DNA of 64,000 nt. It comes from CAVSRC01 sp963743015. GTDB taxonomy: Bacteria > Pseudomonadota > Alphaproteobacteria > Rhizobiales > Kaistiaceae. This document shows, piece by piece, positions 1-8,596 of the stretch; the first letter of the stretch is position 1; each line of letters opens with the position of its first letter. The notes under the pieces were generated by a model. It worked only from the letters and a program-made list of their open reading frames with translations. It made no database searches and was not told where the DNA came from. The position numbers and the translations under genes are program-made. The stretch lies in NCBI GenBank assembly GCA_963743015.1, contig CAVUOD010000020.1, positions 1-64,000 of the forward strand, in the 5' to 3' direction.

Positions 1-353
1 TGGGTGACGCCCAATGCCTTCAGCCTGTCCTCGAGATCGGTGTTGGCGAAGGCGCCCCAGCTCCGCTTGGTGATCGCGATGTCCTCCGGCTGCTGACCGA
101 GTTCGGGCAGGATGTCGGCAAAGTCGGGCGGAAACGCCATCCCGCCCGGCCGCGATTGCTCGGTACGGCCCGGCGCCACGCCGGCGACGTTGACGACAAC
201 CACCGGCAGACCGTGCCGGCGGCAGGCCTCGGCCAGTTGGCGGGAGCGCGCGACGACGTCGGCGACCGGATGGATTGCCGGCAGGGCCGCCACCCCCTTC
301 TGCAGGTCGACGATGATGAGGGCGGTCTTCGGATCGAGGGTGGTCAACGCCAT
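1..353 (-). CDS. Isochorismatase-family cysteine hydrolase (3' part outside the window)
   Basis: The reading frame starts at an ATG at 353 and runs off the left edge, so only about 117 N-terminal residues are visible. They show the family opening, with an early beta strand ending in IIVDLQ that supplies the catalytic Asp near residue 17, and a TKRSWGAF stretch near residue 100 that supplies the catalytic Lys. The catalytic Cys would lie beyond the edge. The family hydrolyses small amides or vinyl ethers in the cytoplasm; the substrate cannot be read here. It lies 87 bp downstream of the MarR gene on the same strand, so the regulator may control it. Family assignment is firm, function is open. 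Confidence 0.85.
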   Translation of the reverse strand, partial: MALTTLDPKTALIIVDLQKGVAALPAIHPVADVVARSRQLAEACRRHGLPVVVVNVAGVAPGRTEQSRPGGMAFPPDFADILPELGQQPEDIAITKRSWGAFANTDLEDRLKALGVT

Positions 354-440
354 GGGAGCGACCTTTCATGATGCGCGTGAAAACAATCCGGCAACGCCGC
401 CGGAAGGAAGGAAGAATGTCCGGAGCCTCGGTCGAGGGCG

Positions 441-893
441 TCAGGGATCGACGAGACGCTTGAGCAGATGGACCGCCCGCTCGAGTTCCTGTTGTTCGCC
501 GGCGCTGAGGCGCGCTTCGATCATGCGGCTCAACCAGTCGTGGCGGGCAGCACGTCCTTCCGCAATCCGTCGTCGGCAGGTTTCCGTCAGTGAAATGATC
601 GTCCGTCGCCCGTCGTCGGGGTCGGGCACGCCCCTCACAAGTCCGGCCCCTTGCAGGGCGGCGACGGTGGCGCCCATCGACTGGGAGCGCACGCCTTCCG
701 CGCGCGAAAGGGCGGAAATGGTCGTTGGCCCATCCTTTTCGAGCCGCAGAAGGACGGCCGTCTGGCTCGGGGTCAGATCGCCAGTATCCGCCTGCTCGCG
801 CAGGCGTCGCTTCAACTGAGACGCTAATGCCCTCAGCTCCGTCGCTATTGCGCCGACGCGTGCGCGCGGCAGGGAGCCTGTCTTCTTCGCCAT
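441..893 (-). CDS. MarR-family transcriptional regulator
   Basis: A 150-residue winged-helix repressor of normal MarR length. The wing motif DPDDGRR is visible at residues 91-97, preceded by the recognition-helix region around GVRSQSMGATVAAL and followed by a C-terminal dimerisation helix. MarR proteins bind palindromic operators as dimers and are usually released by small aromatic or phenolic ligands. The gene is divergent from the SDR gene at 1071 and upstream of the isochorismatase-like gene, so either could be its target. A good promoter candidate sits so close to the ATG that the transcript may be leaderless. Confidence 0.9.
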   Translation of the reverse strand: MAKKTGSLPRARVGAIATELRALASQLKRRLREQADTGDLTPSQTAVLLRLEKDGPTTISALSRAEGVRSQSMGATVAALQGAGLVRGVPDPDDGRRTIISLTETCRRRIAEGRAARHDWLSRMIEARLSAGEQQELERAVHLLKRLVDP

Positions 894-900
894 GGCACGA

Positions 901-929
901 AAGTAGGGATATGAAGCAAGACTGTCAAG
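901..929 (-). promoter_or_regulatory. Candidate sigma-70 promoter for the MarR gene
   Basis: Read on the minus strand, a perfect TTGACA (929-924) is followed after 17 bp by TACTTT (906-901), a weak -10. The predicted transcription start is then about 894, one or two bases before the ATG at 893. The -35 match is seen directly; promoter function is inferred, and the poor -10 keeps confidence low. Confidence 0.35.
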
Positions 930-1070
930 TTTACCTTCGTATTTTCTTTCGCCGCCGTACCGTCTGAACCGCCTGTCTTTCTCCGCCGCCGGTCAGTCTT
1001 GCTGGTGTCGCCGCGGGGCTTCGGCGCACGGGGTTTCCTTTATCCGTTTCGCCCTATATGTGCCTGCACC

Positions 1071-1853
1071 ATGCAGATCGATCTCACGGGCAAGCGCGTA
1101 CTGGTGACCGGCGGCAATTCCGGCCTGGGGGCGGCGATGGTGCGGGCTTTCGGCGCAGCGAACGCGAAAGTTGCCGTCAACTACGTCGCCCACCCCGAGG
1201 AAGCCGAGGCGCTGGCCGCCGAACTCAAGAAGAACGGTGGCGAGGCAATCGCCGTCGAAGCCGACGTCAGCGATGCGGCCGCCGTCGGAGAGATGTTCGC
1301 CACGCTCGACAAGGCCTGGGGCGGCATCGACGTGCTGGTCAACAATGCCGGCATCGACGGTCCGCGGGCGCTGGCCTGGGAAGCCGACATCGACCACTGG
1401 AAGAAGGTCCTCGACATCAACCTCGGCGGCGCCTTCCTGTGCGCCCGCGAGGCGTTGAAACGCATGGTTGCGCAGAAATCGGGCGTCATCCTCAACACGT
1501 CCAGCGTTCATCAGATCATCGCCTGGAGCGGCTACAGCGCCTATGCGGCGTCGAAGTCGGGGCTGATCATGATGGCCAAGACGATGGCCCAGGAAGCGGC
1601 GCCCTATGGCGTGCGCGTGCTGTGCATCGCGCCGGGCGCAATTGCCACCCGCATCAATGCCGAGGTCTGGCAGGACCCGCAGGGCCTCAAGGACCTGCTC
1701 ACCAAGATCCCCATGGGCCGCATCGGTCGGCCCGAGGATGTCGCCAACATGGCGGTGGTGCTTGCCTCCGACGTCGCCAGCTACATGACCGCCACCACCG
1801 TCTTCATCGACGGCGGCATGACCGACTATCCCGGCTTCATGCACGGCGGCTAG
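1071..1853 (+). CDS. SDR-family NAD(P)-dependent oxidoreductase (glucose 1-dehydrogenase-like)
   Basis: A 260-residue classical short-chain dehydrogenase of normal length. The Rossmann signature TGGNSGLG is at residues 13-20, an NNAG motif follows in the middle, and the catalytic pair YAASK places Tyr158 and Lys162. The C-terminus ends with the usual IDGGMTDYPG-type segment. I chose the ATG at 1071 because it puts the TG-rich motif at the normal distance; an in-frame start at 999 would add 24 residues without homology. The closest general type is glucose 1-dehydrogenase or 3-oxoacyl reductase, but the substrate is not determined. It is divergent from the MarR gene. Confidence 0.88.
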   Translation: MQIDLTGKRVLVTGGNSGLGAAMVRAFGAANAKVAVNYVAHPEEAEALAAELKKNGGEAIAVEADVSDAAAVGEMFATLDKAWGGIDVLVNNAGIDGPRALAWEADIDHWKKVLDINLGGAFLCAREALKRMVAQKSGVILNTSSVHQIIAWSGYSAYAASKSGLIMMAKTMAQEAAPYGVRVLCIAPGAIATRINAEVWQDPQGLKDLLTKIPMGRIGRPEDVANMAVVLASDVASYMTATTVFIDGGMTDYPGFMHGG

Positions 1854-2222
1854 ACTTGGGTGAACCGGTGTCCGAGCCATGTTCCAGCCGCCGCCCCCCT
1901 GCTCGCCGAAACGGACTTTCGGCCAGAAGGTGCTTGCCCCCGGCGGCCACTTTGATTACCCACTCCGAAACAGCGGCCACCGGCCGCGGCAATCATGCGG
2001 GCACCGACAGCAGATGACAGGCGTCCTGTTCATGAATTTGGCCATTATTGGGGACGAAACCGGCCGGCGTCCCCATATCAACAACCCAGCGGCTCCGCGG
2101 CCATATGTAACTCCTGGTTTTCGGCGATACTGCTGGCCTCCTGGGGCTGTAGCAATTACCGTAACGTGGGTGTCATAATTGGTTGATTCCGGCGTCACAC
2201 TACATTGGCACTGTCCGCCGCA
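1854..2222. other. Intergenic stretch upstream of the GT21/Anbu gene run
   Basis: About 370 bp with no convincing gene. Open frames on both strands here have no recognisable family features and unconvincing composition. The part from about 2100 to 2190 is more AT-rich than its surroundings and would be a natural place for the promoter of the downstream gene run, but I could not pick a clear -35/-10 pair. Confidence 0.5.
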
Positions 2223-3464
2223 ATGATTCTCATCACTGTGATTTTCGCTGCCGTGGGAGTTGCCGCTCTGGTCCATTTTGGCGGCATTGCGGCGCTATTT
2301 GTCCGAACGCGCGACAGGGCGGCGGAAAGCACGCCGCATGGGCGTCCGCCGATCACCATCCTGCGGCCCGCCTGCGGCATCGAGAATTTCGTCGAGGAGA
2401 CGCTGACCTCGGCCTTTGCACTCGACTATCCGGATTATGAGATCGTCTTCTGCGTGGCCGACGAGCGCGATCCGGTGATCCCGCTGATCAAGCGCCTGAT
2501 GGCCGACCATCCCGAAGTTCCCTCGCGACTGCTCGTCGGCGACGACCGCATCAGCGTCAATCCCAAGCTCAACAATCTGGTCAAAGGCTGGCACGCCGCC
2601 GCGCATGACTGGATCGTCATGACCGACAGCAATGTGCTGATGCCGCCGGACTATCTCGACCGGGTGATCGAGCGCTGGCAGCCGGACACCGGGCTGGTCT
2701 GCTCGCCGCCGGTGGGCACGCGGCCGGAGGGCGTCGGCGCCGATCTCGAATGCGCCTTCCTCAATACCTATCAGGCGCGCTGGCAGCTCATTGCCGATAC
2801 GCTCGGCACGGCCTACGCGCAGGGCAAGACCATGTTCTGGCGGCGCAACTATCTCGACGAGGCCGGCAGCATCGAGGCGCTGGCCGCCGAGCCGGCGGAG
2901 GACGCCGCCTCGACCAAGCTGATCCGCGCCGCCGGGCGCAAGGTGCGGCTGGTCGTCCGCCCCTTCCCGCAGCCGCTGGGCCACCGCGCCATCGCCGATG
3001 TGTGGAGCCGGCAGTTGCGCTGGGCGCGCTTGCGCCGCTCCTCCTTCCCCGTGGTCTACGCGCCCGAGGCGATATCCGGCGGGTTCTTCCCGCTGCTCGG
3101 CGCCGCCGCGCTGGTTGCCATGGGCGCGCTGCCGATCGGCTGGTTCATTGGTCTGGCTGTTGCATGGTATGCGGCCGAAGTGCTGCTCGCCCGGCGCTAC
3201 GACTGGCCGACATCGCTGCGCATCCTCGCTCTGATGATCGTGCGCGACCTGTTGCTGTTCCCGCTGTGGGTGGCGGGATGGACAGGAAACACGTTTGTCT
3301 GGCGTGGCAACGCGATGGACATCAAGGACGAGGGGACGCCGCTGCGACGGCTTGTCGAGCGGTGGAGCAGCTCCCGCGTGATACGGTCCGCCGTCGCGCT
3401 TGCGACGGGCAGGCGCGGACTTGCGAACATGGAGCGGGGCAATGGCGCGCCGCCGGGCGGTTAA
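2223..3464 (+). CDS. Family GT21 (ceramide glucosyltransferase-like, HpnI-like) glycosyltransferase
   Basis: About 413 residues. An N-terminal membrane helix is followed by a GT-A domain with the ILRPACGIE opening and a TDSNVLMPP stretch carrying the acidic metal site. A RQLRWAR motif corresponds to the (Q/R)xxRW signature of processive and ceramide-type transferases, and two C-terminal membrane segments close the protein. Relatives transfer a sugar from a nucleotide sugar to a membrane lipid (ceramide, or the hopanoid precursor in HpnI). The lipid acceptor here is unknown. An alternative TTG start lies at 2205. It is the first gene of a run that continues through the phosphoesterase and the ATP-grasp operon. 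Confidence 0.82.
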   Translation: MILITVIFAAVGVAALVHFGGIAALFVRTRDRAAESTPHGRPPITILRPACGIENFVEETLTSAFALDYPDYEIVFCVADERDPVIPLIKRLMADHPEVPSRLLVGDDRISVNPKLNNLVKGWHAAAHDWIVMTDSNVLMPPDYLDRVIERWQPDTGLVCSPPVGTRPEGVGADLECAFLNTYQARWQLIADTLGTAYAQGKTMFWRRNYLDEAGSIEALAAEPAEDAASTKLIRAAGRKVRLVVRPFPQPLGHRAIADVWSRQLRWARLRRSSFPVVYAPEAISGGFFPLLGAAALVAMGALPIGWFIGLAVAWYAAEVLLARRYDWPTSLRILALMIVRDLLLFPLWVAGWTGNTFVWRGNAMDIKDEGTPLRRLVERWSSSRVIRSAVALATGRRGLANMERGNGAPPGG

Positions 3465-3477
3465 TGGGGAGTTTTGA

Positions 3478-4314
3478 ATGACTGCGATCGCGGCGCCACA
3501 GCGGTTTCGAACGCTGTTCCTATCGGATTTCCATCTCGGCACCCGTGGCTGCCAGGTTCGTCCGCTGCTCAACTTTCTCCAGAGCCACGATGCCGAGACG
3601 ATCTTTCTGGTCGGCGACATCATCGACGGCTGGCGCCTGCAGGCCCGCTGGTACTGGCCCGATTCGCACAATGACGTGCTGCGCTGCCTGATGAACAAGG
3701 CGCGCCGCGGCACCCGTCTGGTCTATGTTCCCGGCAACCACGACGAATTCGCCCGCGCCTATTGCGGCGGCGAATCCTCGGGCGATCTCGAATTCGCCGA
3801 CGAGATCATTCACGAGGCGGCCGACGGCAAGAAATACCTCGTGCTGCACGGCGATATCTTCGATCCGGTCCAGAGCAAGGCGCGCTGGCTGGCCTTCCTC
3901 GGCGACAACGCCTATGTCGCCGCGCTCGGCATCAACATTGTCCTCAACCGCGTCGGCCGTGCCCTCGGCCTGCCCTACTGGTCGTTCTCCAACTGGGCAA
4001 AGATGCGCGTCAAGAGCGCCGTCAATTTCATCGGTCATTACGAGCAGGCGGTCGCCAATGCCGCCCGCGAGCACGAAGTCGAAGGCGTCGTCTGCGGCCA
4101 TATCCACCGCGCCGCCCTGCATGAGGATTTCGGCATCGTTTACGTGAACTGCGGCGACTGGGTGGAAAGCTGCACGGCGATCGCCGAGCATTTCGACGGT
4201 CGCTTCGAGCTCTTGAACTCGGTCGATGTCAGCGAGCCCGCCGCCCTCGAGCCGCTCTTCGAAGGCGAGCCCGACGGCCTCGGCGAGGACGAGGGCGAGA
4301 GCGCCGTCGCCTGA
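3478..4314 (+). CDS. UDP-2,3-diacylglucosamine diphosphatase-family metallophosphoesterase (LpxH/LpxI-like)
   Basis: A 278-residue calcineurin-fold phosphoesterase. The dimetal motifs are all visible: SDFHLG at residues 16-21, GDIIDGW at 46-52, GNHDE at 86-90, an LHGD stretch near 120, and GHIHRA near 200. The family includes LpxH, which cleaves UDP-diacylglucosamine in lipid A synthesis, but many relatives act elsewhere. Its place 13 bp after a lipid glycosyltransferase gene suggests an envelope-lipid role. A GGGGAG ribosome binding site precedes the ATG. The acidic C-terminal tail is unusual but not diagnostic. True LpxH activity is not established. Confidence 0.82.
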   Translation: MTAIAAPQRFRTLFLSDFHLGTRGCQVRPLLNFLQSHDAETIFLVGDIIDGWRLQARWYWPDSHNDVLRCLMNKARRGTRLVYVPGNHDEFARAYCGGESSGDLEFADEIIHEAADGKKYLVLHGDIFDPVQSKARWLAFLGDNAYVAALGINIVLNRVGRALGLPYWSFSNWAKMRVKSAVNFIGHYEQAVANAAREHEVEGVVCGHIHRAALHEDFGIVYVNCGDWVESCTAIAEHFDGRFELLNSVDVSEPAALEPLFEGEPDGLGEDEGESAVA

Positions 4315-4401
4315 TTCTTCCGCGGCTTAACTGAGGATTGGCGTTCTTCTTGCAAGACAGTCTAGGATAGTCCCGACAGGGATGTCCTTGAGTGGATTTG
4401 C

Positions 4402-5835
4402 ATGACCGAACGCCCCATGGCGGTTGCCTTCAACGAGATGTTCGTGCGCGATGGCGAATGCCGTCGCGGCTATGAGTTCCTCCAGCAGTGGCTCCAGTCG
4501 ACGCCGCCCGATGTGCTCGCCCATCGCCGGGCCGAAGCGGAACTCCTCTTCCGGCGCATCGGCATCACCTTCTCGGTCTACGGCGAGGCCGAGGCGGAAG
4601 AGCGCATCATCCCCTTCGACATCATTCCGCGGGTCCTCACCAAGCCGGAATGGGAGCGCCTTGCCCGCGGCCTCGAACAGCGCGTTCATGCGCTCAACCT
4701 GTTCCTCGCCGACATCTACGGCGAGGGCGAAATCCTCAAGGCCGGGCTGATCCCGCCCGAGCTGGTCTACTGCAACCCCTATTTCCGGCCCGAGATGGCC
4801 GGCGTGAAGCTGCCCCACGGCATCTATGTGCAGATCGCCGGCATCGACATCGTGCGTGTCGACGACAACGACTTCTACGTTCTGGAGGACAATGCCCGCA
4901 CGCCATCGGGCGTCTCCTACATGCTCGAGAACCGCGAAGTGATGATGCGGCTCTTCCCCGACCTCTTCGCCTTCAACCGCATCGCCCCGGTCGAGAACTA
5001 CCCGGAAGAGCTGCTGGCGACGCTGAAATCGGTGGCCCCGCTCTCTGCGCCGGAAGAGCCGACGGTCGCCCTGCTGACGCCCGGAGCGTTCAACAGCGCC
5101 TACTACGAACACTCGTTTCTCGCCGACAAGCTCGGCATCGAGCTGGTCGAGGGCCGCGATCTGCTGGTGCGCGACAATGTCGTCTACATGCGCACCACCG
5201 AAGGGCCGAAGCGCGTCGACGTGATCTATCGCCGCCTCGACGACGACTTTCTCGATCCCCTCACCTTCCGCCCCGATTCCGCCCTCGGCGTTCCCGGGCT
5301 GATGTACGCCTATCGCGCCGGCAACATCACGCTGGCCAACGCGGTCGGCACCGGGGTTGCCGACGACAAGGCGGTCTATTCCTACATGCCCGAGATCGTC
5401 CGCTTCTATCTCGGCGAGGAGCAGATCCTCAAGAACGTGCCGACCTGGCGCTGCCGCGAACCGGAAGCCCTAGCCTATGTGCTCGACCACATGGCCGAAC
5501 TGGTGGTCAAGGAGGTCGCCGGCTCGGGCGGCTACGGCATGCTGGTCGGCCCCGCCGCCGACAAGGCGACGGTCGCCGCCTTTGCCGAAAAGGTGAAGGC
5601 CGACCCCGACAATTTCATCGCCCAGCCGACGCTGGCGCTGTCGACCTCGCCGACCTTCGTGCAGTCCGGCGTCGCGCCGCGCCATGTCGACCTGCGCCCC
5701 TTCGTGCTGTCGGGCGCCGACCGCATCCGCATCGTGCCGGGCGGGCTCACCCGTGTCGCCCTCAAGCAGGGTTCGCTGGTCGTCAATTCGAGCCAGGGCG
5801 GCGGCACCAAGGACACCTGGGTGCTCGACGCATGA
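4402..5835 (+). CDS. Circularly permuted type-2 ATP-grasp protein (DUF404/DUF407 family)
   Basis: A 477-residue protein of the family always found with alpha-E and transglutaminase partners. Visible family features include the NPYFRPEM segment, VLEDNARTPSGVSYM, and a C-terminal half with AGSGGYGMLVG and RHVDLRPFVL, which form the permuted ATP-binding core. ATP-grasp enzymes ligate a carboxylate to an amine; this subfamily is predicted to make peptide bonds on an unknown substrate. The next gene starts inside its stop codon region (ATGA overlap), so translation is coupled. Family assignment is firm, the substrate is not known. Confidence 0.9.
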   Translation: MTERPMAVAFNEMFVRDGECRRGYEFLQQWLQSTPPDVLAHRRAEAELLFRRIGITFSVYGEAEAEERIIPFDIIPRVLTKPEWERLARGLEQRVHALNLFLADIYGEGEILKAGLIPPELVYCNPYFRPEMAGVKLPHGIYVQIAGIDIVRVDDNDFYVLEDNARTPSGVSYMLENREVMMRLFPDLFAFNRIAPVENYPEELLATLKSVAPLSAPEEPTVALLTPGAFNSAYYEHSFLADKLGIELVEGRDLLVRDNVVYMRTTEGPKRVDVIYRRLDDDFLDPLTFRPDSALGVPGLMYAYRAGNITLANAVGTGVADDKAVYSYMPEIVRFYLGEEQILKNVPTWRCREPEALAYVLDHMAELVVKEVAGSGGYGMLVGPAADKATVAAFAEKVKADPDNFIAQPTLALSTSPTFVQSGVAPRHVDLRPFVLSGADRIRIVPGGLTRVALKQGSLVVNSSQGGGTKDTWVLDA

Positions 5836-6779
5836 TGCTGAGCCGCGCCGCCGACAGCCTCTTCTGGCTGGCACGCTACGTCGAGCGCGCCGACGACACC
5901 GCGCGCATCATCGACGCCACCAGCCGCCTCGCCGCCACGCCGATCACCTATATCGGCGAGGCCAACGAGTGGGAATCGGCACTCGCCGCCGCCGGTGCCC
6001 TGCACGCCTACAAGGCCCTGCACGAAACCACGGACCGTGACTCGGTCATCGATTTCCTCGCCTTCTCGGCCGACAACCCGTCGAGCATCAAGAGCTGCAT
6101 CGCGGTGGCCCGCCACAACGCCCGCGCCGAGCGCACGGCGCTGACCATGGAAATGTGGGAGGCGATCAACAGCGCCTGGCTGGACCTCAAGCGCTTCGAC
6201 GGCACCCGCATGGACCGCGACACGCTGAACGAATTCCTGACCAGCGTGAAGGAGGCATGCCTGCGCTTCGACGGCGCCGCCTATCGCGCCATGCTGAGGA
6301 GCGACGCCTATTTCTTCCTGCGCCTCGGCGTCTATCTCGAGCGCGCCGATTCCACCGCCCGCATCCTCGACGTGAAGTACCACCTGCTGCTGCCCGAAGG
6401 GGCGCGGGTCGGCGGCGGCCTCGACTATTTCCAGTGGGCCTCGATCCTGCGCTCGGTCTCTTCGCTCACCGCCTATCGCTGGGTCTATCACGAGAGCCTC
6501 AAGCCGTGGCTGATCGCCGACCTGCTGGTGCTCAATCAGAAGATGCCGCGCTCGCTGGCGAGTTGCTACAACAACCTCACCAGCTTTCTCGACGAACTGT
6601 CGCTGGCCTATGGCCGCCAGGGGCCGGCGCAGCGTACCGCGCGCTCGATCCGCACACGCCTGCAGAACGCCGAGATCGGCGAGATCTTCAGCCGGCCCGG
6701 CCTGCACGAGTTCCTCTCCGAGTTCATCGCCGACAACGCCCGCCTCGGCAACGCCATCACCGAGCAGTACCTGACCTGA
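5832..6779 (+). CDS. Alpha-E domain-containing protein (DUF403)
   Basis: A 315-residue, mostly helical protein beginning MMLSRAADSLFWLARYVERAD, the typical opening of the alpha-E family. No enzymatic motif is evident. These proteins are nearly always encoded between a permuted ATP-grasp enzyme and a transglutaminase-like protein and are thought to act with them in a peptide-ligation or protein-modification pathway. The start codon overlaps the stop of the ATP-grasp gene by four bases, and the transglutaminase gene begins four bases after its stop, so the three are one operon. I placed the start at 5832 from this overlap and the conserved N-terminus. Confidence 0.9.
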   Translation: MMLSRAADSLFWLARYVERADDTARIIDATSRLAATPITYIGEANEWESALAAAGALHAYKALHETTDRDSVIDFLAFSADNPSSIKSCIAVARHNARAERTALTMEMWEAINSAWLDLKRFDGTRMDRDTLNEFLTSVKEACLRFDGAAYRAMLRSDAYFFLRLGVYLERADSTARILDVKYHLLLPEGARVGGGLDYFQWASILRSVSSLTAYRWVYHESLKPWLIADLLVLNQKMPRSLASCYNNLTSFLDELSLAYGRQGPAQRTARSIRTRLQNAEIGEIFSRPGLHEFLSEFIADNARLGNAITEQYLT

Positions 6780-6783
6780 CCCC

Positions 6784-7611
6784 ATGCGCCTCAACATCCG
6801 TCACGAAACGATCTACCGCTACGCCACGCCGGCGACCCGGGCGATCGAGGTGCTGCGCATGCTGCCGCGCGGCCACAACGGGCAATACATCGCCGCCTGG
6901 CGCATCGACATGGACTGCGACTGCCGCCTCGACCAGATCACCGATGCCTTCGGCAACCTGATGCACGAATTCACGCTCGACGGGCCGATCGAGGAACTGT
7001 CCATCATTGCCGAGGGCAGCGTCGAGACCGTCGACACCGCCGGCGTGCTCAGCGGCCAGGTCGAGCGCTTTCCGCCGGTCCTCTATCTGCGCGACACGGG
7101 GCTGACCGCGTCCGATCCGATGATTCGCGATTTCGCCCGCGAGGTCGCGGGACAGGCCGGCAGCGACCGGCTCGGCCTGATGCACGCCCTGATGGAGGCC
7201 ATGGGCGAGCGCATGACCTTCGAGGTCGACGCCACCAATACCGGCACCAGCGCCATCGAGGCCTTCGCGCTCGGCCACGGTGTCTGCCAGGACTTCGCCC
7301 ACGTCTTCATCGCCGCCTGCCGCGCCCTCGGCATCCCTGCCCGCTACGCCAGCGGCTACATGCTGAATACCGAAAATCCCGGCAAGCAGACGGCCGGCCA
7401 CGCCTGGGCGGAGGTGCTGATCGAAGACCTCGGCTGGGTCGGCTTCGATCCGGCCAACGGCCAGTGCCCGACCGACGCCTATGTGCGGCTGGCCATCGGC
7501 CTCGACTATCTCGGCGCGGCACCAATTCGCGGCTTCGTCTTCGGCGGCAGCGGCGAAAGCCTGTCCGTCCGGGTCGACATCCACCCCGATGCGCGCTCGC
7601 CCGGACGGTGA
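6784..7611 (+). CDS. Transglutaminase-like family protein
   Basis: A 275-residue protein with an N-terminal beta-rich domain (LNIRHETIYRYATP) and a papain-fold transglutaminase core. The catalytic triad can be placed: Cys168 in GHGVCQDFAH, His206 in GHAWAEV and Asp222 in FDPANG. Bacterial members may act as transamidases or as proteases and amidases. Given the ATP-grasp and alpha-E genes immediately upstream and the Anbu gene 96 bp downstream, it probably processes the product or target of that pathway, in the cytoplasm since no signal peptide is seen. The exact reaction is unknown. Confidence 0.9.
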   Translation: MRLNIRHETIYRYATPATRAIEVLRMLPRGHNGQYIAAWRIDMDCDCRLDQITDAFGNLMHEFTLDGPIEELSIIAEGSVETVDTAGVLSGQVERFPPVLYLRDTGLTASDPMIRDFAREVAGQAGSDRLGLMHALMEAMGERMTFEVDATNTGTSAIEAFALGHGVCQDFAHVFIAACRALGIPARYASGYMLNTENPGKQTAGHAWAEVLIEDLGWVGFDPANGQCPTDAYVRLAIGLDYLGAAPIRGFVFGGSGESLSVRVDIHPDARSPGR

Positions 7612-7707
7612 GACAATGGCGCGGTTTCGCCGTTTACGACCCGGTGACAATCGCCTGAGATTCGTAGCATAGTCGGCCGCCACACCCGGGAACCCCAGAG
7701 GCTGGAA

Positions 7708-8448
7708 ATGACCTACTGCGTGGGCATCCTTGTCCGCGAAGGTCTGGTGATGATCGCCGACACGCGCACCAATGCGGGCATCGACAACATCGCCACATTT
7801 CGCAAGCTGCATCTTTTCGAGAAGCCGGGCGAGGCGGTGATGGCGATCGCCACCGCCGGCAACCTGGCGGTCAGCCAGTCGGTGCTGTCGCTGGTCAGCG
7901 AGGGCATGGAGGACCCCGACACCCACGAAATGCGCGTCATCACGGACATGCCCAGCATGTTCAAGGCGGCGCAATTCGTCGGCCGCGCCATCCGCGAGGT
8001 CCACCGCACCGTCGGCCAGCAGCTCGAACAGGCGGTGCCCGGCTCGTTCGACGTGTCGATGCTGCTTGGCGGTCAGGTCAAGGACGGGCGGCTCAGGCTG
8101 TTCATGATCTACGCCGCCGGCAATTTCATCGAGGCGACGGCCGACACGCCCTATCTGCAGATCGGCGAGCACAAATACGGCAAGCCCATCCTCGACCGCT
8201 CGGTCACCGATGCGACCACCCTCGACGAAGCGCTCAAGCTCGGCCTGATCTCGATGGATTCGACCATCCGCTCCAATCTCGGCGTCGGCCTGCCGATCGA
8301 CCTCGTGGTCGTCAGGCGCGACGCACAGAAGGCCGACCTCGCCTACCGCATCGACGAGACGGAGCCCTATTTCCACGATCTGCGCGAACGCTGGTCGGAG
8401 GCGCTGCGCGCCGCCCACAAGGCGATCCCGCTGCCGCCGTACAAGTAG
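7708..8448 (+). CDS. Proteasome-type protease, Anbu (ancestral beta-subunit) family
   Basis: A 246-residue proteasome-fold protein of the bacterial Anbu/BPH type. After removal of Met the N-terminal residue would be Thr (MTYCVG), the expected nucleophile of Ntn hydrolases. The segment VMIADTRTNAG carries the Asp and Arg conserved near the active site in this fold. Anbu proteins assemble into spiral or ring particles, and in many proteobacteria the gene follows exactly the ATP-grasp, alpha-E and transglutaminase genes, as here. Its substrate and regulatory partner remain unclear in the literature I know. No ATPase partner gene is in the window. Confidence 0.9.
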   Translation: MTYCVGILVREGLVMIADTRTNAGIDNIATFRKLHLFEKPGEAVMAIATAGNLAVSQSVLSLVSEGMEDPDTHEMRVITDMPSMFKAAQFVGRAIREVHRTVGQQLEQAVPGSFDVSMLLGGQVKDGRLRLFMIYAAGNFIEATADTPYLQIGEHKYGKPILDRSVTDATTLDEALKLGLISMDSTIRSNLGVGLPIDLVVVRRDAQKADLAYRIDETEPYFHDLRERWSEALRAAHKAIPLPPYK

Positions 8449-8458
8449 GGCGGTTGGC

Positions 8459-8578
8459 AGTATCCGTTCCCCGGACGCGCTGCGAGCCGTGAAACGGTGC
8501 AGCGCAGATCCGGGTCCAGGCGGCGTGTCGATCCCGGTCTGCAGCGCGGCACTGCGCACCGCGCTGCGCCCGGGATAC
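8459..8578. repeat. Complex intergenic palindrome, probably a dispersed repeat
   Basis: Between the convergent Anbu and usg genes lies a nested inverted repeat. The inner arms GCAGCGCGG (8541-8549) and CCGCGCTGC (8559-8567) pair around a 9-base loop. Flanking ATCCCGG and CCGGGAT extend the stem. The block begins with GTATCC and ends with GGATAC. This layout resembles the REP/BIME-like palindromes scattered in Rhizobiales genomes, and it could also end both converging transcripts. Copy number elsewhere cannot be seen from this window. Confidence 0.6.
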
Positions 8579-8596
8579 GCGCCGCGTAAGGCGGCG

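Noticed and set aside
1879..2276. Several small open frames upstream of the GT21 gene
   Set aside because: No family features, no ribosome binding site of note, and composition does not look coding.
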